The notes under the pieces: model-generated
The model's input: the letters and a program-made list of their open reading frames with translations, nothing else
Databases searched by the model: none
What the model was told of the DNA's origin: nothing
Translations under genes and position numbers: made by a program
Source of the DNA: Cohnella thailandensis
Lineage (GTDB): Bacteria; Bacillota; Bacilli; Paenibacillales; Paenibacillaceae
Direction of reading: 5' to 3'
DNA: 64,000 bases
NCBI RefSeq assembly: GCF_014212135.1
Contig: NZ_JACJVQ010000024.1
Location: 124,001-188,000, forward strand
Shown here: positions 33,106 to 41,334 of the stretch, in pieces
How positions within the stretch are numbered: position 1 is the first letter of the stretch
How the letters are laid out: the number at the start of each line of letters is the position of its first letter

Positions 33106-33116
33106 TTAATCACTAA
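33095..33116. promoter_or_regulatory. 22-bp operator, copy 3
   Basis: TAGGTAATTGA / TTAATCACTAA, overlapping the end of the epimerase gene and 24 bases before the oxidoreductase gene. Same consensus as copies 1 and 2. Confidence 0.7.
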
Positions 33117-33139
33117 TTTCAAAAAGGGAGAGACCTGTC

Positions 33140-33709
33140 ATGAACCGCTTGATCATCTACGCCCACCCGAGAAAGAAGAGCTTCAACCATGCGATCCTGG
33201 AGACGGCGGAGAGGAGCTTCCGCGAGGAAGGGGATGACGTTATCGTCCGCGACTTATACGAAATGGGTTTTCAGCCCGTGCTCGGCACGAGCGAGCTGTT
33301 AGGGGGAGTCGGAGAAGACGTCGTAAGGGAACAGTCTTATCTAACGTGGGCGGATCACGTCGTGATGATCTATCCGCTCTGGTGGACGGGAATGCCCGCC
33401 ATTCTCAAAGGATATGTGGAACGAGTTTTCTCGTACGGATTCGCTTATAAATATGATAAGGGACTTCCCGTCGGGCTGCTGAAGGGCAAGCAAGCGACGG
33501 TGATCCACACGCAGAACAAGTCGTGGGGGCAGTACGAAGCCGACGGGACGGCAGAAGCGCTTCGGCTTACGATCGACGAGGGGATATTGGCGTATTGCGG
33601 CTTCGAAGTATCCTCGCATCTTGTCTACGACTCGGTGCTCTCCTCGACAGAAGACGACAGGATCGCTTGGCTGGAACGGCTTCCGGAACGGTTGAGGGAA
33701 CATGAATAA
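33140..33709 (+). CDS. NAD(P)H dehydrogenase (quinone), flavodoxin-like fold
   Basis: FMN/FAD-dependent NAD(P)H oxidoreductase of the KefF/YwrO/MdaB group, reducing quinones or other electrophiles. 189 residues: IIYAHPRKKSFNHAIL at the N-terminus binds the flavin phosphate; MIYPLWWTGMPAILKGYVERVFSYGFAY (about 75-102) is the family signature. ATG 33140 follows AAAGGGAGAG. Shares an operator motif with the preceding epimerase, consistent with a detoxification pair. A bidirectional terminator follows. Confidence 0.93.
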   Translation: MNRLIIYAHPRKKSFNHAILETAERSFREEGDDVIVRDLYEMGFQPVLGTSELLGGVGEDVVREQSYLTWADHVVMIYPLWWTGMPAILKGYVERVFSYGFAYKYDKGLPVGLLKGKQATVIHTQNKSWGQYEADGTAEALRLTIDEGILAYCGFEVSSHLVYDSVLSSTEDDRIAWLERLPERLREHE

Positions 33710-33765
33710 CGCGGCTAGACCCTTAATGAGCGAAATCACGAGTCGACTAGGAAGTTAGCAACCAA

Positions 33766-33793
33766 AAAACTCTGGCCGAAGGGCCAGAGTTTT
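33766..33793. terminator. Bidirectional terminator
   Basis: AAAACTCTGGCC - GAAG - GGCCAGAGTTTT, perfect 12-bp stem between convergent genes. Confidence 0.9.
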
Positions 33794-33807
33794 CCCGCGA
33801 TGCGTTC

Positions 33808-34452
33808 TTACTTCCCCGAGCTCTCCGAATAAGCCTTCTCCAGAGCGTCCAGGAACACCTCGGTCGGCTGGGCTCCGGACACCGCATACTTGCGATCCAG
33901 AACGAAGAAAGGCACGCCGCGAACGCCGATCTGGGCGGCGAACTGCTCGTCCTCGCGCACTTCCTCGGAGAAGTCCGAACTCGTCAACGCGGCAAGAGCG
34001 CCCTCCCGGTCCAAGCCGACCTCGGCGGCCAGATTGGCCAGCGTCTCATGATCCCCGATGTGAAGGCCGTCGGTAAAGTAAGCCTTGAATAGCCTCTCCG
34101 CCATCTCGTTGCGCTTGCCGAATTGCGACGCATAATGCGTCAGGCGGTGAGCGTCGAACGAGTTGGTCAGCACGGACTTGTCCATATGATACTCGAGGCC
34201 GATCGCCCGTGCCTGCTCGGTCAGATTGCGGTTGTTCGCCGCCGCCTGCTCGACGGTCATGCCGTACTTGCGGGCCAGCATCTCGTTCACGTTGTAATCC
34301 ACGTCGCGCTTCGCGTTCGGATCGAGCTCGAAGCTGCGGAATTCCACCTCTATATCGTCGCGGTGAGCGAATTGCTCCAGCGCGCCTTCCAACCTGCGTT
34401 TGCCGATGTAACAGAACGGACAGGCAAAATCGGACCAGACTTCGACTTTCAT
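33808..34452 (-). CDS. FrnE-like DsbA family oxidoreductase
   Basis: Cytoplasmic DsbA-fold protein, 214 residues, no signal peptide. The CPFC active site is Cys11-Cys14 (WSDFACPFCYIGKRRL), followed by the helical insertion and GVRGVPFFVLDRKYAVSGAQP near residues 165-185, where the cis-Pro is. FrnE-type proteins act in redox or polyketide-related chemistry, with uncertain substrates. ATG 34452 is supported by AAGGA upstream; the ORF extends further but without homology. Confidence 0.92.
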   Translation of the reverse strand: MKVEVWSDFACPFCYIGKRRLEGALEQFAHRDDIEVEFRSFELDPNAKRDVDYNVNEMLARKYGMTVEQAAANNRNLTEQARAIGLEYHMDKSVLTNSFDAHRLTHYASQFGKRNEMAERLFKAYFTDGLHIGDHETLANLAAEVGLDREGALAALTSSDFSEEVREDEQFAAQIGVRGVPFFVLDRKYAVSGAQPTEVFLDALEKAYSESSGK

Positions 34453-34632
34453 CGGGCACCATCCTTTATGGAATATGGTTCTTATCAAATGTAACACACT
34501 TAACTTTCTGAAGCCAGATTGGCTTAATCGGCTTCATTCCAAATGGCTGCAAGTTGTCCGTAAAAGGAATGTCTTTAGAACTAAATTCGAGCGGAATAAG
34601 GAGATTAGTACCAAATTCAGTCTGAATTTTCC

Positions 34633-34662
34633 TTGTTTGATAGGACAGGCGCGTGGTATATT
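34633..34662 (+). promoter_or_regulatory. Probable promoter of the c-di-GMP riboswitch transcript
   Basis: TTGTTT (34633-34638), 18-base spacer, TATATT (34657-34662), about 40 bases before the riboswitch. The stretch 34498-34632 holds no gene. Confidence 0.5.
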
Positions 34663-34699
34663 CTGGGTCGTAATATCCATAAAATTCTCTCGCAAAATG

Positions 34700-34788
34700 A
34701 TAAAGGCAAACCTATCGAAAGGTAGGGACGCAAAGCCATGGGTCTACAGCTCTACGGAGCCAAGATTGCCAGGTTGCCAAAGTGCGCT
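34700..34788 (+). promoter_or_regulatory. Cyclic-di-GMP-I (GEMM-I) riboswitch
   Basis: Shows the class hallmarks: AAAGGCAAACC, a GAAA tetraloop hairpin (CCTATCGAAAGGTAGG), GACGCAAAGCC, a second stem around GGGTCTACAGCTCTACGGAGCC, and a closing GGTTGCC. Two further hairpins (AAAGTGCGCTTACGTGCTTT, and one ending at GATGCTTTTTTT around 34808-34833) lie between it and the SLH gene and are probably the expression platform. Binding of c-di-GMP should control the SLH surface protein gene starting at 34865. Confidence 0.95.
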
Positions 34789-34864
34789 TACGTGCTTTAT
34801 TTTGGCATCCCCTATGGCGTGATGCTTTTTTTGCGTTGGGAGAAATTCGGAGGAGGACTGGGAA

Positions 34865-37800
34865 GTGGGCGGATTCAACAGAAAAACAGCACTACTTTTA
34901 TGCATCGTCTTATCCCTGGTTTTCTCGAACCTGGGAGTCGTGTCCGCTCGGAGCGAGAACGGAGCCGGCGGCATGGCCGATCTGCAGGGCAACTGGGCGG
35001 AAGAGCCGATCTCCCGTTGGTTGGATCAAGGCCTGATTGCGGGGTACTCCGACCAAACGTTCAGACCCGGCAGCACGATCTCCAGGGCCGAGTTCGTCGC
35101 TCTCGTCAACCGGGCTTACGGCTTCGGCGAGCAAGGGACAACGAATTATTCGGATGTCCCCGCGGGCAAATGGTATTCGGCCGACGTTGCCAAGGCGACG
35201 CTGGCGGGATACGTGTCCGGATTCGCGGACGGATCCTTCAGGCCGGATGCCGTCATCAGCCGTCAGGAAGCGGCCAAGATCGTCGCCGGGCTGATGAAGC
35301 TGGAGACGAGCGGAGATTCGAGCCTAAGCGGCTTCAAGGACGCGGACCGAATTTCGCAATGGAGCCGTCCCTATCTGAATGCGGTCGTGGAGAACGGTTA
35401 TATGACCGGGTTCGCGGACGGAACGCTGAAGCCGACGCAATCGATCTCCCGCGCGGAAGCGGTCGTTCTGCTGGACCGCATCGCCGGAACGCGGATCCAA
35501 ACGCCGGGCACGACGGGCGGAGAGGCGGAGGAGACGATCGAGGGCAACGTAACGATTAATGCGGCGGGAGCAACCCTGAAGAATACCGTCGTCACGGGCG
35601 ACCTGTATTTGGCTGCCGGGATCGGAGAGGGCGAGGTTTATCTCGACAACGTCACCGTCAAAGGCAGAACGATCGTGGCCGGCGGCGGGGAGAATAGCGT
35701 CGTTCTGAACGACGCCAACCTGAACGAAGTCATCGTCGAGAAGGCTAAAGGGAAGGTAAGGCTGTTCGCCAAGGGCAAATCGAACATCGCCAAAACGACC
35801 GTCAAGTCCGAGGCGAAGCTGCAGACGGAGAACGAAGAGCAGAAATTCGCGAACGTCGAGATCGCGAACCGCGGCGAGAACGTGGAGCTGCAAGGCCGGT
35901 TCGGCCATGTAGACGTTAAGAACAAGCTCACCTTGGTCGTGATGGCCGGAGCGAAATTGGACGAGCTGGTCGTCGGAGAACAGGCGGAAGGCGCCGTCGT
36001 CAACGCGGGCGACCTGGCGGTGCTGATCAGCGTCGTTCTAAACGCTTCTGTCAAGATGGACGGAGAAGGCACGATTCAGTCCGTCGAAATCAACGCGCAA
36101 GGCACCACGATCGAGTTGAGCGTCGAAAAGTATACGATGGGGAATGGAGTAACTCTCGTCGTTATCAACGGCAAGAACGTCACGGGCCAGCCCGATTCGA
36201 ACGGCAGTAGCGGCAGCGGCGGCACTCCGCCGGCGACGACTGCGCCGCCGACGAATCCGGAGCCGAGTCCTAGTCCGGAACCAAGTCCTAGTCCGGAACC
36301 GAGTCCGGGTCCCGGAACGGGCTCCGGAGACGAAGAGCTGCCCGGCGTCTATGCGGCCGCCATTATCGGGGATAAAGTCTACTCCTACTTCGACCCCTAC
36401 GAGAATTATTCCGCATTAAGCTATGTGCTCGAGGATTCGGTCAACGAAGCGGTATACGGCGCCGCCTATTCGGGCGAGGATGGACAGCTTGTCGAATTCA
36501 TGGTCGAAGAAGGCGCGATACCGGCTTCCCGTTACGCAGCCTATTTGACGGACGGGATTCACTACGATCTCTACGATTTCCCGATGGTCGATACGATTTC
36601 GGCGAATGAGGCCGTATACGGATATGTTTACTACGAAGGCTTGGAGGATATCCGTTATCGAATCAACGACTATATCGTGTCGGATCTTGGCAATCAGGTA
36701 ACGGAAGGCGCGCTTCCTCTTGCCGACGGGGACCGATTGACGATGTCCGTGAACGAATACTTCCTCGTCCAAGCGACTTGGAACGCGGCCGAGAAGAAGT
36801 GGGTTCTGGACAAGGTGGGCGGGATCTCCGCGCCGGCGGGATTGACGGCCGAGCCCGTCTCCGATACCCAAATCAAGGTTCAATGGGAGCAGGACCCGGA
36901 CGCCGACTACTATTATCTGTATACGAGCGACTCGGCGGACGGCCCATATGTTCCCGTTACGGATTCTTCCGGCGGGAAGCTGAAGATCGCGGACGCCAGC
37001 TATGCGGTTTCGGATATCGCGCCGAACACGACGAAATACTTCAAGGCTACCTCATTCCGCGAGGACATCGGCATGGAGTCGGCGCTTAGCGAAGCCGCCA
37101 GCGCCAAGACCTATGCCAACGAGCACCTTGAGCTGGGCTTCGTTCCGACGGATTCCGTCCTGAATTCGGACGAGCCGATTCTCTATATGACGGATAAGGC
37201 TAACAAGAAGCTCTACGCCTTAAATTATGAGACGCGCGAGCTCGCCTCGTTGTCGTTCGACCTGCCGCCGGAGAGCCTGACTTATGCCGATGGCGAGATC
37301 TACGTATCCCTGTTGAAAATGAAGCATGACCCCTATGCCGATAAGGAGAGCGGAGCCATCGCGATCGTGAACGCGGCGGATCTGTCCGTCGAGCAAGTCT
37401 ACGATATCGATCTGGACCCATACGATATCGCGGTAGGGCGCGACGGTTATATCTACGTATCGTCTGGGTCCGGCCAATGGACCGACGTGATCTCCTATTC
37501 CAGAAGCGATACTGCTTTAATTCTGGTGGAAAAGAGCACGATCAGGCAGCAAAGCTACATCGAGATGCATCCAACGCTGAATAAGCTGTACGCGATCAAC
37601 ACCGACGTTTCCCCGCGCGACTTGTCCGCGTACAATCTGTTGAACGGAGAGTTCGTCGAAGCTTCTTACCCGGGAGGCTATGATTCTCCTTACCACGGCA
37701 CCTATGCGATGAGCACCAAGTTCAGGCTGTCCCCGGACGGGCAATACATCTTTAACGGAGCGGGAACGGTGTTCCAAGCCGCCGACAACCAAGAGGACGA

Positions 37801-38044
37801 TATGGTATACGTCGGCAAGCTGAATAAGGGCTTCGAGGGCATCGCGTTCGATATAGCGAACGACCGATTCTTGACGGTCGCGGCCAACGCGAAGGGGATC
37901 GGCATCTACGACTACGCTACCTTCGCTCAGACGGGGGCGCTGCCGACCGACGGTCTGGGGCAAGCCGTCTTCAACGGCGGCGGGCAGCTCTTCGCCTTGA
38001 CAACGTTCGGAGAGAAAAGCATCATCGAATTCATTCGATCCTAG
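34865..38044 (+). CDS. c-di-GMP-controlled SLH surface protein with beta-propeller
   Basis: 1059 residues, start GTG 34865 with GGAGGAGG 8 bases upstream. Signal peptide (about 8-30), three N-terminal SLH domains (about 35-215; repeated FRPGSTISRAEF, FRPDAVISRQEA, LKPTQSISRAEA), a repetitive beta-solenoid-like region (about 225-430), a Pro-rich PEPSPSPEPSP linker (about 450-485), an unrecognised domain, one fibronectin type III module (about 655-748) and a C-terminal YVTN/WD-like beta-propeller (about 760-1059). Probable adhesin or matrix protein. A GEMM-I riboswitch in its leader links it to the motility/sessility switch. Confidence 0.92.
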   Translation: MGGFNRKTALLLCIVLSLVFSNLGVVSARSENGAGGMADLQGNWAEEPISRWLDQGLIAGYSDQTFRPGSTISRAEFVALVNRAYGFGEQGTTNYSDVPAGKWYSADVAKATLAGYVSGFADGSFRPDAVISRQEAAKIVAGLMKLETSGDSSLSGFKDADRISQWSRPYLNAVVENGYMTGFADGTLKPTQSISRAEAVVLLDRIAGTRIQTPGTTGGEAEETIEGNVTINAAGATLKNTVVTGDLYLAAGIGEGEVYLDNVTVKGRTIVAGGGENSVVLNDANLNEVIVEKAKGKVRLFAKGKSNIAKTTVKSEAKLQTENEEQKFANVEIANRGENVELQGRFGHVDVKNKLTLVVMAGAKLDELVVGEQAEGAVVNAGDLAVLISVVLNASVKMDGEGTIQSVEINAQGTTIELSVEKYTMGNGVTLVVINGKNVTGQPDSNGSSGSGGTPPATTAPPTNPEPSPSPEPSPSPEPSPGPGTGSGDEELPGVYAAAIIGDKVYSYFDPYENYSALSYVLEDSVNEAVYGAAYSGEDGQLVEFMVEEGAIPASRYAAYLTDGIHYDLYDFPMVDTISANEAVYGYVYYEGLEDIRYRINDYIVSDLGNQVTEGALPLADGDRLTMSVNEYFLVQATWNAAEKKWVLDKVGGISAPAGLTAEPVSDTQIKVQWEQDPDADYYYLYTSDSADGPYVPVTDSSGGKLKIADASYAVSDIAPNTTKYFKATSFREDIGMESALSEAASAKTYANEHLELGFVPTDSVLNSDEPILYMTDKANKKLYALNYETRELASLSFDLPPESLTYADGEIYVSLLKMKHDPYADKESGAIAIVNAADLSVEQVYDIDLDPYDIAVGRDGYIYVSSGSGQWTDVISYSRSDTALILVEKSTIRQQSYIEMHPTLNKLYAINTDVSPRDLSAYNLLNGEFVEASYPGGYDSPYHGTYAMSTKFRLSPDGQYIFNGAGTVFQAADNQEDDMVYVGKLNKGFEGIAFDIANDRFLTVAANAKGIGIYDYATFAQTGALPTDGLGQAVFNGGGQLFALTTFGEKSIIEFIRS

Positions 38045-38064
38045 TCAATCGCAGCACATCCTAT

Positions 38065-38107
38065 GGCGTCGACACCGAGCGGAAGCTCGGAGTCGGCGTT
38101 TTTTTTT
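38065..38107 (+). terminator. Terminator of the SLH surface protein gene
   Basis: CGACACCGAGC - GGAA - GCTCGGAGTCG with a run of nine T. Confidence 0.9.
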
Positions 38108-38220
38108 CGCGCGGATTCTACCAATCGCTCAACCATTTTTAACAGAGGAGGTTAATGGTACAAGCAGAGGAGTCTAGCCGGAATATCCTATGGTATCTCA
38201 AATAAGAAAGGGGGAGAACC

Positions 38221-38505
38221 ATGAGAAAAGCTAGAGTATCCTCCTACGATTACCAAAAATCCGCCGGACACTACGATTGCTACTGCGAGTTCAAGCAGAA
38301 GAAATCTTACGGGTACGACGACAAGAAGAAATCCAGCGGGCACGACAAGCACAAATCCTATAGCCACGGCAAGAAATCGTACGGCTACGACATGAAGTCG
38401 TATGGCTACGATAAGAAATTGCATGGGCACGACAAGGGAAAATCCTGCGGCTGCGACAAGAGCAAGTCGTACGGCAAGCGCCATTACTATGGCTCTTGGC
38501 TTTAA
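38221..38505 (+). CDS. Small Lys/Tyr/Gly/His/Asp repeat protein
   Basis: 94 residues of low complexity built from repeats of the type KSYGYD and KSSGHD/KLHGHD, with an N-terminal CYC pair and a later CGC pair, ending YYGSWL. No signal peptide. AAGGGGGAG lies 6 bases before ATG 38221 and a terminator follows, so it is very probably a real gene. Composition recalls spore-coat or crust proteins (CotG/CotT-like) or metal-binding proteins; I cannot assign it. No convincing sporulation promoter was found by eye. Confidence 0.75.
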   Translation: MRKARVSSYDYQKSAGHYDCYCEFKQKKSYGYDDKKKSSGHDKHKSYSHGKKSYGYDMKSYGYDKKLHGHDKGKSCGCDKSKSYGKRHYYGSWL

Positions 38506-38537
38506 TCCGGAGGCGCCCGGGACAATGAGCGGCAGAG

Positions 38538-38564
38538 AACCGATGGGCTATTGCCATCGGTTTT
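38538..38564 (+). terminator. Terminator of the small repeat-protein gene
   Basis: AACCGATGG - GCTATTG - CCATCGGTT followed by TT. Confidence 0.75.
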
Positions 38565-38677
38565 CTCATGGAAGAATAAAATGGAAAAAGGAAAATAACT
38601 TAACGAGCTTCGGGAGGGATCCGGAGCTTTTTTCGATTTTCCGGCCTCCAAAAATGAGAGATTCTGGATACATAATT

Positions 38678-38706
38678 TTGACGGGATAGTACTAAAGGAT
38701 TATCTT
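38678..38706 (+). promoter_or_regulatory. Promoter of the chemoreceptor gene
   Basis: TTGACG (38678-38683), 17-base spacer, TATCTT (38701-38706), 48 bases before the TTG start. Confidence 0.65.
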
Positions 38707-38753
38707 AATAGGAACCAACAGCCTACCGACTAATCGAAAGGAAGGAATGCACC

Positions 38754-40490
38754 TTGCTGAAATTGAACATTCGAGCCAAGCTGACCTCCATTACTCTAAT
38801 ATTGCTTATCGTGCCTATTTCCGTATTGGGCCTCGTTACCTATCGGGTAACCGAAGACGAGACGGACCGCATGATCGAGAATTCCTTGAAGAACAGCGTT
38901 CGGCTGGCCGGCCAGATGATCAAGACGCTCGACGAATCCGTGCAAAACGGGCAAATGACCGAGGAGGAAGCGCAGGAGAAGTTCCGCGTGCTAGCGCTCG
39001 GAGAGAAGGCGGAAGACGGAACGCGGCCGATCAACGAGACGATCGATCTCGGCGAGAACGGCTATTTCTTCGCGATGGACGAGCGGGGCGTCATGCTCGC
39101 GCACCCGACCCAGGAAGGAGCCAGCCTGTGGGAGAATAAGAACAGAGACGGATTTCTTTACATACAGAACATGGTTAAGCTTGCGCAAGAGGGAGGCGGC
39201 TTCACGACGTACGACTTCCCTCTGCCGGGCTCGGATAAGGAAGCCGTCAAAATTACCTACAGCGAGCAGGCGCCCGCATGGGGCTGGATTCTGGCCGCGG
39301 GTTCGTATTTGCAGGATTACAATGCCGCCCAGAAGCACATCGTAAGCGCCATCCTGATTACGCTCGTCTCTTGCGTGGTCGCCGGCAGCGTCGTGCTCGC
39401 GTTCTTCTCCATCCGCATATCCCGGTCGATCCGCCAGGTGACCGTCCGGGCGGAGGAGATCGCGGCCGGGGACCTGACGGGCGAGGCTCTATCGATTAGG
39501 AGAAGCGACGAGATCGGCCGGTTAGGGCAGTCGATCAACCACCTCATGGACAACCTTCGCGAGCTGGCGGGCAATCAGACTCTGAGCGCCAACGCGATCG
39601 CGGCTTCGGCTCACACGCTGACGACCGTCACCGCCGAGACGACGCAGGCGGCGAACCAGATCTCGCTTGCCGTCGCCGAGGTCGCCGGCGGCAACGATAC
39701 TCAAGCGGCAAGCATCCGGGCGACGACCCGGGCGATGGAGGAGATGGCCGGCGGCATTCAACGAGTGGCGACGACGGCTTCAAGCTCCTATGAGTCCGCC
39801 GTCCAAACGCTTCGGCAAGCCGAGCTGGGGCAAAGCCAAATCGTCCTGTCGGAGGAGCAAGTGGCGAGCGTCAACGAAACGGTAGGGGACCTCGGCGGCC
39901 TGATCAACCAGCTCGGGATCCGCTCGGAGCAGATCGGGCTCATCGCCGAAGCCATCAAGGAAATCTCCGGGCAGACGAACCTGCTGGCGCTGAACGCCTC
40001 CATCGAGGCCGCGCGGGCCGGCGAGCAAGGCAAGGGCTTCGCCGTCGTGGCGGGCGAGATCAAGAAGCTGGCGGAACGCTCGACCGAGTCGGCCGGCCGG
40101 GTCGCCGAGCTCATCGAGAGCGTTCAAGCGGATATCGAAGCGTCCGTCGTATCCATGAGAAAGGGAGAAGAGGAGGCGGAACGGGCTGTCGGCGTTATCC
40201 GCCAGACCGGGGAAGCCTTCGCCCGCATCCTCGAGTCGACCCGAGGGGTGGTCGATCAGGTCGAAGAGACGACGGCAGCCGCCCAGCAGATGGCGGCGAG
40301 CTCGGAGCAGATCGCGGCGTCGCTCGATGAGATGGAACGGCTGTCCGGGCAGACGGCGGAAGCTTCCCAGTCGGTATCCGCCGCCGCCGAGGAGCAGCTC
40401 GCTTCCATGGAAGAGATCGCTTCCTCCGCGAGCAAGCTGAGCGACATGTCCGACCGGATGAAGCAGCTGGCGGAGAGATTCAAGCTGTAA
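38754..40490 (+). CDS. Methyl-accepting chemotaxis protein (sCache sensor)
   Basis: Membrane chemoreceptor of 578 residues. TM1 (about 9-30), an extracellular single-Cache domain (about 35-190; GYFFAMDERGVMLAHP and WGWILAAGSYLQDY are typical sCache_2 segments), TM2 (about 196-220), HAMP (about 220-272), and a signalling domain with the conserved hairpin tip (ISGQTNLLALNASIEAARAGEQGKGFAVVA, about 402-432). Start TTG 38754 is supported by AAAGGAAGG 8 bases upstream. sCache_2 receptors often sense small carboxylates; the ligand here is unknown. It appears monocistronic, or co-transcribed with the methyltransferase 40 bases on. Confidence 0.94.
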   Translation: MLKLNIRAKLTSITLILLIVPISVLGLVTYRVTEDETDRMIENSLKNSVRLAGQMIKTLDESVQNGQMTEEEAQEKFRVLALGEKAEDGTRPINETIDLGENGYFFAMDERGVMLAHPTQEGASLWENKNRDGFLYIQNMVKLAQEGGGFTTYDFPLPGSDKEAVKITYSEQAPAWGWILAAGSYLQDYNAAQKHIVSAILITLVSCVVAGSVVLAFFSIRISRSIRQVTVRAEEIAAGDLTGEALSIRRSDEIGRLGQSINHLMDNLRELAGNQTLSANAIAASAHTLTTVTAETTQAANQISLAVAEVAGGNDTQAASIRATTRAMEEMAGGIQRVATTASSSYESAVQTLRQAELGQSQIVLSEEQVASVNETVGDLGGLINQLGIRSEQIGLIAEAIKEISGQTNLLALNASIEAARAGEQGKGFAVVAGEIKKLAERSTESAGRVAELIESVQADIEASVVSMRKGEEEAERAVGVIRQTGEAFARILESTRGVVDQVEETTAAAQQMAASSEQIAASLDEMERLSGQTAEASQSVSAAAEEQLASMEEIASSASKLSDMSDRMKQLAERFKL

Positions 40491-40530
40491 GCCGGTAAGC
40501 GGAGAGCGCATAAAGGAGAGGAGTTCCGTC

Positions 40531-41139
40531 ATGACTGCCGAGAAGAACATGCTCAAGCAAGCCTACAATAACTTCGCCGAACAACGGGAACGGACGGAGC
40601 TGGAGCCTTGGAAGCGGGAGGAACGGGAGAGCTTCCTTAACCGCGTTAAAAGTGAACGACGCGAATCCTTGCTGGAGATCGGGGCGGGCACGGGACGCGA
40701 CAGCTTGTATTTCAGCCGGCAAGGGCTGGACGTAACGGCGGTCGATCTGTCGGAGGAGATGGTGAGGCTCTGCACGGAGAAGGGGCTCCGCGCTCGCTTG
40801 ATGGATTTTTCCGAGCTGGATTTTCCCGAGGGGACCTTCGATACGGTGTATGCCCTCAATTGTCTCCTCCACGTCCCGAAGGCGAAGCTAGACGGCGTGC
40901 TGCAAGAGATCAAGCGGGTGCTGAAGCCGGGAGGGCTGTTCTTCTGCGGCTTGTACGGCGGGGAGGACTCGGAAGGCATCTGGGACAAGGATGCTTACGA
41001 ACCGAAACGCTTCTTCGCGATGTACGAGGACGACCGAGTCGTTGCGGCGTATACGCGGCAGTTCGAGCTGCTCGACTTTCATACCGTGGATATGGGGCAG
41101 GGACGGCCGCATTTTCAGTCGCTGCTGCTCCGCAAATAA
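40531..41139 (+). CDS. Class I SAM-dependent methyltransferase
   Basis: 202 residues, cytoplasmic. Motif I LLEIGAGTGRDSLYF (about 46-60), acidic VDLSEEM (about 71-77), motif III LHVPKAKLDGVLQEIKRVLKPGG (about 112-134). Substrate unknown; it belongs to the large UbiE/Methyltransf_11-like group. ATG 40531 follows AAGGAGAGG. Located 40 bases after the chemoreceptor and followed by a terminator. Confidence 0.92.
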   Translation: MTAEKNMLKQAYNNFAEQRERTELEPWKREERESFLNRVKSERRESLLEIGAGTGRDSLYFSRQGLDVTAVDLSEEMVRLCTEKGLRARLMDFSELDFPEGTFDTVYALNCLLHVPKAKLDGVLQEIKRVLKPGGLFFCGLYGGEDSEGIWDKDAYEPKRFFAMYEDDRVVAAYTRQFELLDFHTVDMGQGRPHFQSLLLRK

Positions 41140-41142
41140 AAC

Positions 41143-41186
41143 AAGCACCATGCTTCCGGAGGGAGACTCTAGGGCATGGTGCTTTT
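41143..41186 (+). terminator. Terminator after the methyltransferase gene
   Basis: AAGCACCATGC / GCATGGTGCTT with a 20-base loop and T-run. Confidence 0.8.
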
Positions 41187-41237
41187 GCTATATTCCTTGA
41201 TTATGGAACCCAACTCTTGAAACCCATTGCAATAAAG

Positions 41238-41262
41238 TTAGTTTGTTTATTAGACAAACTAA
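41238..41262. promoter_or_regulatory. XylR-like (ROK family) operator
   Basis: 25-bp palindrome with perfect 9-bp arms TTAGTTTGT / ACAAACTAA and a 7-base centre, the same length and arm sequence as the xylose-repressor operators of Bacillus. It overlaps the -35 box of the kinase promoter, so pentose induction is likely. No xylR gene is in the window. Confidence 0.8.
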
Positions 41263-41279
41263 GTTACAAGTGTTATCAT
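41251..41279 (+). promoter_or_regulatory. Promoter of the FGGY kinase gene
   Basis: TAGACA (41251-41256), 17-base spacer, TATCAT (41274-41279); the -35 box lies inside the XylR-like operator. Confidence 0.7.
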
Positions 41280-41334
41280 TACACCAAGCCAACCCAAACT
41301 TTCCCTCATACATTAAAGGAGGTGTTAAGCCATC

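Noticed and set aside
34475..34822. 115-codon frame over the c-di-GMP riboswitch region
   Set aside because: Covers the promoter and riboswitch; not a plausible protein.
36262..36312. Tandem 18-base repeats considered as a mini CRISPR or VNTR
   Set aside because: They encode the Pro-rich PEPSPS linker of the SLH protein in frame and lack spacers; a simple coding repeat.
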